This document shows, in pieces, positions 8,429 to 12,371 of a DNA stretch of 12,371 nt. The position numbers and the translations under genes were made by a program. Source of the DNA: Pseudomonadota bacterium (GTDB taxonomy: Bacteria; Pseudomonadota; Gammaproteobacteria; UBA5335); NCBI GenBank assembly GCA_002862965.1, contig PKCW01000177.1, positions 1-12,371 of the forward strand. Reading direction: 5' to 3'. Positions within the stretch are counted from its first letter, which is position 1. Every line of letters starts with the position of its first letter. The notes beneath the pieces were generated by a model that was not told where the DNA came from, ran no database searches, and saw nothing but the letters and a program-made list of their open reading frames with translations.

Positions 8429-10714
8429 CCGCCAGCGCCGTATCCTCGGCCGGCACCGCGTAGCCGCACTCCTTTTGCGGGCAGACCTTTTCGGTGCCGC
8501 GCCGCTTGGTGGTCTTGAGGGTCAGGATGGGCCAGCCGCATTGCGGACAGGGTTCTGCCAGCGGCGGATTCCAGACGGCGTATTTGCAACCTGGATACCG
8601 GTTGCAGGAATAGAACAGCTTGCCGTAGCGGGACTTGCGCTGCAGCAGTTCGCCCTCGCGGCATTCCGGACAGGCGACGCCGGTTTCGAGCGGCTTGACG
8701 AGCGGCTCGATGTGCTTGCACTGGGGATAGCTGCTGCAGCCGATGAACTTGCCGTAGCGGCCGTGCTTGATCTCGAGCGCCGAGCTGCATTCCGGGCAGA
8801 CGCGCCCTTCCACGCGCTCGGGCGGGGCTTCCTCGCCCTTGTCCTCGAGGTTGCGGGTGTAGTCGCATTCGGGATAGCCGCTGCAGCCGACGAAGCGGCC
8901 GCGCCGGCCGAGGCGGATGGACAGCGGCTTGCCGCATTTCGGGCAGGCTTCCTCCAGCGCCTCGGTGGTGACCTCGGCGCGGGAGACGTTTTCCAGCGTC
9001 TCGTCGACTCGCTGCTTGAACGGCGCCCAGAAATCCTCCAGCACGGGCACCCATTCGCGTTCGCCGCGGGAGATGGCGTCGAGCTGATCTTCCAGTCGCG
9101 CGGTGAACTGATAGTCGACGTACTGGGTGAAATGCTGGGTCAGGAAGCGGTTGACGATGCGGCCGACATCGGTCGGCACGAAGCGCTTGCGATCCAGCAC
9201 CACGTACTCGCGGTCCTGCAGGGTGGAGATGATGCTGGCATAGGTGGACGGCCGGCCGATACCGAACTCCTCCAGCGCCTTGACCAGTGTGGCTTCGGAA
9301 AAACGCGGCGGCGGCTCGGTGAAATGCTGGTCGGTCCGGATGTCCGCCAGCGGAATCGCTTCGCCTTCGGTGAGCGGCGGCAGTTCCCGGTTCTCGTCCT
9401 CGTCGCTCTGTTCGTCGCGCCCTTCCTGGTAGACCGCGATGAAGCCGGGGTGCACGAGGGTCTGGCCGGTGGCCCGGAAGCGCCCGGCATCGCCGGCGGC
9501 GAGGGTGGCGCCGACGGTATCGTAGGTGGCGTGCAGCATCTGGGAGGCCAGCGTGCGTTTCCAGATGAGGTCGTAGAGCTTGGCCTGATCGGGGCTCAAG
9601 GCGCGCCGCAGGGTATCGGGCGCGCGCGCGATCGCGGTGGGCCGGATGGCTTCGTGCGCTTCCTGTGCGTTCTTGGCGCGGGTCTTGTAGATCCGCGGCT
9701 GGGCGGGGATCTGGTCCTTGCCGTAGCGCTCCCCGATGTAGGCGCGGATCTCCTCGACGGCGTCCTGCGCCAGCGCGACCGAGTCGGTGCGCATGTAGGT
9801 GATGAGGCCGACCTGCTCGCCGCCCAGATCGATGCCCTCGTAGAGCTGCTGCGCGATCTGCATGGTGCGCTTGGCCGTGAAGCCCAGCTTGCGCGCCGCT
9901 TCCTGCTGCAGGGTGGAGGTGATGAAGGGCGCGGCGGGGTTGCGTTTCTTCTGCTTGCGTTCGACACGCTCGATCGTCAGCGCGCCCTGCGCTGCTGCGA
10001 GCAGGTGTGTGCGCACCGCATCGGCGCGGGCAGCATCGGTGATCGTGAATTGCTCGATCTTCTCGCCCGCAAATTCGATGAGCCGCGCCGGGAAACGGTG
10101 CGCGCCCTTGCTCGACTCGGCTTCGACGGTCCAGTATTCGCGCGCCTCGAAGCGTTCGATTTCTTCCTCACGCTCCGCGATCAGCCGCAAGGCCGGGCTC
10201 TGCACCCGGCCGGCCGACAAGCCGCGGCGCACCTTGCGCCACAGCAAGGGCGACAGGTTGAAGCCCACCAGATAGTCCAGCGCGCGTCGTGCCTGCTGGG
10301 CGTTGACGAGGTCGGTGGAGATGTCGCGCGGGTGCTTCATCGCCTCGGTGATGGCGCGCTGGGTGATCTCGTGGAACACCACGCGCTGCACGGGCTTGTC
10401 CTTGAGCAGCCCTTTCTCCGCCAGAAACTGCTGCAGATGCCAGGAAATCGCCTCGCCTTCGCGGTCCGGGTCGGTGGCGAGGTAGACGACATCGGTCTTG
10501 TTGAGCGCGCTGGCGATGGCGTCGAGATGTTTGCTGCTGCGCGAGATGGGCGCGTACTTCATGGCAAAGCCGTGTGCCGGATCCACGGCGCCTTCCTTGG
10601 CACCAGATCGCGGACGTGCCCATAGGAGGCCAGGACCTGAAACTCCTTGCCGAGATACTTGTTGATGGTCTTGGCTTTGGCGGGTGATTCGACGATGAGG
10701 AGATAGTGACTCAT
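8418..10714 (-). CDS. topA: DNA topoisomerase I (omega protein), frameshifted after codon 38
   Basis: Type IA topoisomerase that relaxes negative supercoils. The N-terminus begins [20 protein letters not shown] at 10714 and runs to residue 38 (GHVRDLV). There one base is missing at 10599-10600, and the reading frame would stop at 10559-10561 after 51 residues. The rest continues intact in the next frame as [18 protein letters not shown]. With one base restored the protein is 765 aa: toprim domain with E9 and TDPDREGE (D82, D84, E86), catalytic tyrosine Y307 in [10 protein letters not shown], and four C-terminal four-cysteine zinc ribbons (about residues 591-617, 640-666, 682-710 and 723-750). 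It lies between smg and tsaC, overlapping tsaC by 11 nt. The start has no clear Shine-Dalgarno; an in-frame GTG at 10720 is an alternative. A sequence error is more likely than a true pseudogene, since no other change is seen. Confidence 0.93.
10591..10606 (-). other. Single-base frameshift site in topA
   Basis: On the minus strand the bases read CTGGTGCCAAGGAAGG. The conserved protein needs L-V-P-K-E-G, that is, three bases for the proline codon where only CC is present (GG at 10599-10600 as written). No slippery heptamer of the X-XXY-YYZ kind is present that would favour programmed -1 shifting. A lost base in a short C run fits sequencing or assembly error. Confidence 0.9.
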
Positions 10715-10727
10715 GGGCACGCATTCT

Positions 10728-10767
10728 GGGGTGGCTGAGATTCCGGCTGGCGGCCGGCAACCACCCC
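10728..10767. other. Nested inverted repeat in the smg-topA gap
   Basis: GGGGTGG at 10728-10734 pairs with CCACCCC at 10761-10767. Inside it CCGGC at 10743-10747 pairs with GCCGG at 10753-10757. The structure fills much of the 81-nt space before topA and ends about 13 bases from its ATG, where a ribosome binding site would be expected but is not seen. No T-run follows on the minus strand. It could be a structured leader, a protein-binding site or chance pairing in GC-rich DNA. Confidence 0.35.
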
Positions 10768-10795
10768 CCGGGGCAGGCGCAGGCGGTGCCGCGTA

Positions 10796-11275
10796 TCAGT
10801 GGAACAGGCCGACCTGCTCCTCGAACATGAAATCCTCCATCCAGGCGTAGGGGCCTTCCTGCCCCGGCATGTTGAACAACACCATCAGCACGACCCACTT
10901 GACCTGTTCCAGATCGATGTCGTCCTCATCCAGCGCCATGATGCGTTCGATGACGATTTCGCGATGCAGGGGCGTGAGGATGCCGTTCTGGCCCAGATAG
11001 AGCAGCAGGCCGCGCATCTCGGTGTCCAGACGTTCCATTTCCGGCTCGGAAAACACCCGCACCGATAATTCCTGGCCGACCGGGGCGCAGGCATCGCTGT
11101 CCCGATGGGCGGCCAAGGCGTCGAGCCACTCGAAGGCTTTGTGAATTTCCCCGTCACGGAAGCCGGCGGCTTCCAACTCTTCCGTCAGATCGTCCCGGTC
11201 GGCATCCAGATCTGCTTCCTCGTCCATGTAGTGATCGAACAAGTAAATCAGCACATCGAGCATGCTTTCTTTCAT
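10796..11275 (-). CDS. smg: Smg family protein (DUF494)
   Basis: A 159-aa acidic, soluble protein of the Smg/DUF494 family (E. coli Smg is 157 aa), whose role is unknown. It is typically encoded next to dprA. The N-terminus MKESMLDVLIYLFDHYMDEE and the tail GQEGPYAWMEDFMFEEQVG resemble the family; stretches rich in Asp and Glu occur at residues 18-35 and 115-124. No signal peptide or membrane segment is visible. The ATG at 11275 was chosen over the adjoining TTG at 11278 because GGGGAG stands five bases upstream and ATG is stronger. It starts 12 nt after the dprA stop, so it belongs to the same transcript. The name rests on family resemblance and on its position after dprA. Confidence 0.92.
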   Translation of the reverse strand: MKESMLDVLIYLFDHYMDEEADLDADRDDLTEELEAAGFRDGEIHKAFEWLDALAAHRDSDACAPVGQELSVRVFSEPEMERLDTEMRGLLLYLGQNGILTPLHREIVIERIMALDEDDIDLEQVKWVVLMVLFNMPGQEGPYAWMEDFMFEEQVGLFH

Positions 11276-11280
11276 CAACT

Positions 11281-11286
11281 CTCCCC
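11281..11286 (-). promoter_or_regulatory. Ribosome binding site of smg
   Basis: GGGGAG on the minus strand (CTCCCC as written) lies five bases before the ATG at 11275, in the 12-nt gap after dprA. It supports ATG over TTG at 11278. Confidence 0.65.
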
Positions 11287-11287
11287 G

Positions 11288-12371
11288 TCATCCGCGCAGC
11301 CGTCCGTAGCGACCGCCTGGCAGGACCTCCACAAGTCCCTGCAATTCCATGGTCAGGAGCATGGAGGAAAGCGTTTGCGGCGTCAATCCGGCCCGTTCCA
11401 CCAGCTCATCCAGGCTGGCCGGCGCATGTCCCAGCGCGTCTAGCAGCGTCTGCATCCCGGGATCGGGGTGGGGTGCCGGGCCCGGCTGCACCTGAGTGGC
11501 CTGATCAGACTGCGGTCGTGCGATCTGAGCGGGGAGTTCTTCGAGAATGTCGGCGGCGGATTCGACCAGTTTGGCGCCTTGCCGAATCAGCGCGTGACAG
11601 CCGCGCGCCAGCGGGTTGTCGATGCTGCCGGGAATGGCGAAGACATCGCGGCCCTGTTCGGCTGCGAGCCTCGCGGTGATCAGAGACCCGCTGCGCAGGG
11701 CCGCTTCGACCACCAGCGTCCCCAGCGTCAGTCCGCTGATGATGCGGTTGCGCCGCGGAAAATGAGCCGGCAGGGCAGGCGTGCCCGGGGGCCACTCGCT
11801 GACCAGGGCACCCTCGGCGGCCAGTTCTTCGGCGAGCCGGGCATGACTGCGCGGATAGACCGTGTCCAGGCCGGTGCCACATACCGCCACCGACAGGCCG
11901 CCGGCCGCCAGTGCGCCTCCGTGCGCGGCGGCATCGATGCCCACGGCCAGACCGCTGGTGACGATGAGTCCGTAGCGAACCAGATCGCCGGCGAAGTCGG
12001 CGGCCATGCGACGCCCGTTGCCACTGGGATTGCGGCTGCCGACGATGGCCAGCGCGGGCTGGCCGAGCACTTCCGGGTCGCCCTTGACGAAGAGCAGGGG
12101 CGGCGCCCCCGGCAGGACGGCGAGCCGTTCCGGATAGGCCGGATGGCCCAGGCAAAGCAGGTGGTGCCGGGGTCGTTCAAGCCAGCGCAGATCGGATTCG
12201 ACCAACGGCCAGTTCGGGCAACGCAGTTGGGCCCGCAAGGCCGCCGGAACACCGGCGTCGGTCCAGCCGGCATCGCCAGCCGCCAGCACCTGCACACAGC
12301 TGCCGAAGTGTGCGACCAGTCGCCCGAAGGTGATCGGACCGACACCGGGCAGACGCAGCAGCGCCAGCGCC
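11288..12371 (-). CDS. dprA: DNA-processing protein DprA/Smf (5' end outside window)
   Basis: Binds incoming single-stranded DNA during natural transformation, protects it and loads RecA; cytosolic. The frame is open to the right edge, and the residues before the internal GTG at 12295 still look like DprA (ALALLRLPGVGPITFGRLV, the N-terminal helix-hairpin-helix/SAM-like part). The gene is therefore cut off; 360 residues are visible. The Rossmann-like core shows IVGSRNPSGNGRRMA, SGLAVGIDAAAHGGAL, CGTGLDTVYPRSHARL, FPRRNRIISGL and SGSLITARLAAEQGRDVFAIPG. After a Pro- and Gln-rich linker a C-terminal winged-helix domain (about the last 55 residues, LDELVERAGLTPQTLSSMLL) follows, as in longer DprAs. 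It heads the visible minus-strand gene run. Its presence alone does not show that the organism is naturally competent, since dprA is widespread. Confidence 0.95.
   Translation of the reverse strand, partial: ALALLRLPGVGPITFGRLVAHFGSCVQVLAAGDAGWTDAGVPAALRAQLRCPNWPLVESDLRWLERPRHHLLCLGHPAYPERLAVLPGAPPLLFVKGDPEVLGQPALAIVGSRNPSGNGRRMAADFAGDLVRYGLIVTSGLAVGIDAAAHGGALAAGGLSVAVCGTGLDTVYPRSHARLAEELAAEGALVSEWPPGTPALPAHFPRRNRIISGLTLGTLVVEAALRSGSLITARLAAEQGRDVFAIPGSIDNPLARGCHALIRQGAKLVESAADILEELPAQIARPQSDQATQVQPGPAPHPDPGMQTLLDALGHAPASLDELVERAGLTPQTLSSMLLTMELQGLVEVLPGGRYGRLRG

Noticed and set aside
8475..10625. 716-codon open frame on the plus strand opposite topA
   Set aside because: It lies wholly antisense to a well-supported topA and has low-complexity Ala/Gly/Arg/Asp-rich sequence without recognisable motifs. 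Such mirror frames are common in GC-rich genes.
10715..10898. Longer N-terminus for topA in the downstream frame, reaching into smg
   Set aside because: It does not encode the VESPAKAK toprim start, which is found in the other frame at 10714; the extension exists only because of the frameshift.

Overview
The window is GC-rich, densely packed bacterial chromosome, most likely from a gammaproteobacterium. The evidence is the block dprA-smg-topA-tsaC-hemF, which resembles the known gammaproteobacterial neighbourhood of dprA, smg and tsaC, and an OxyR that keeps Escherichia coli cysteine numbering. A betaproteobacterium cannot be excluded, and I cannot name a genus.

Left arm, plus strand (1-4932). 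A tightly coupled urea ABC-transport operon starts beyond the left edge: urtB (5' end cut off), urtC, urtD and urtE. Gaps are 3 nt or less, or the genes overlap by 1 and 4 nt. A 190-nt spacer with a possible promoter follows. It leads to a six-helix membrane protein of the DUF2238/YjdF type. No urease genes are visible in the window.

Right arm, minus strand (12371 down to 5015). Seven genes read in one direction with short gaps or overlaps: dprA (5' end cut off by the right edge), smg, topA, tsaC, hemF, oxyR and an unassigned SAM-dependent methyltransferase. They cover DNA uptake and processing, DNA supercoiling, tRNA t6A synthesis, oxygen-dependent haem synthesis, the peroxide response and a methylation of unknown substrate. 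The two arms converge at about 4933-5014, where a GC-rich stem-loop may end transcription from both sides.

The most notable observation is a single-base frameshift at 10599-10600, 38 codons into topA. It splits an otherwise complete topoisomerase I. Because the gene is normally needed and the rest of the frame is intact, a sequence error is more likely than a real lesion. The hemF-oxyR linkage with a trailing methyltransferase is the most interesting functional arrangement. I found no mobile element, CRISPR array, RNA gene or clearly new system. The long open frames opposite topA and opposite oxyR/methyltransferase look like GC-rich shadows.
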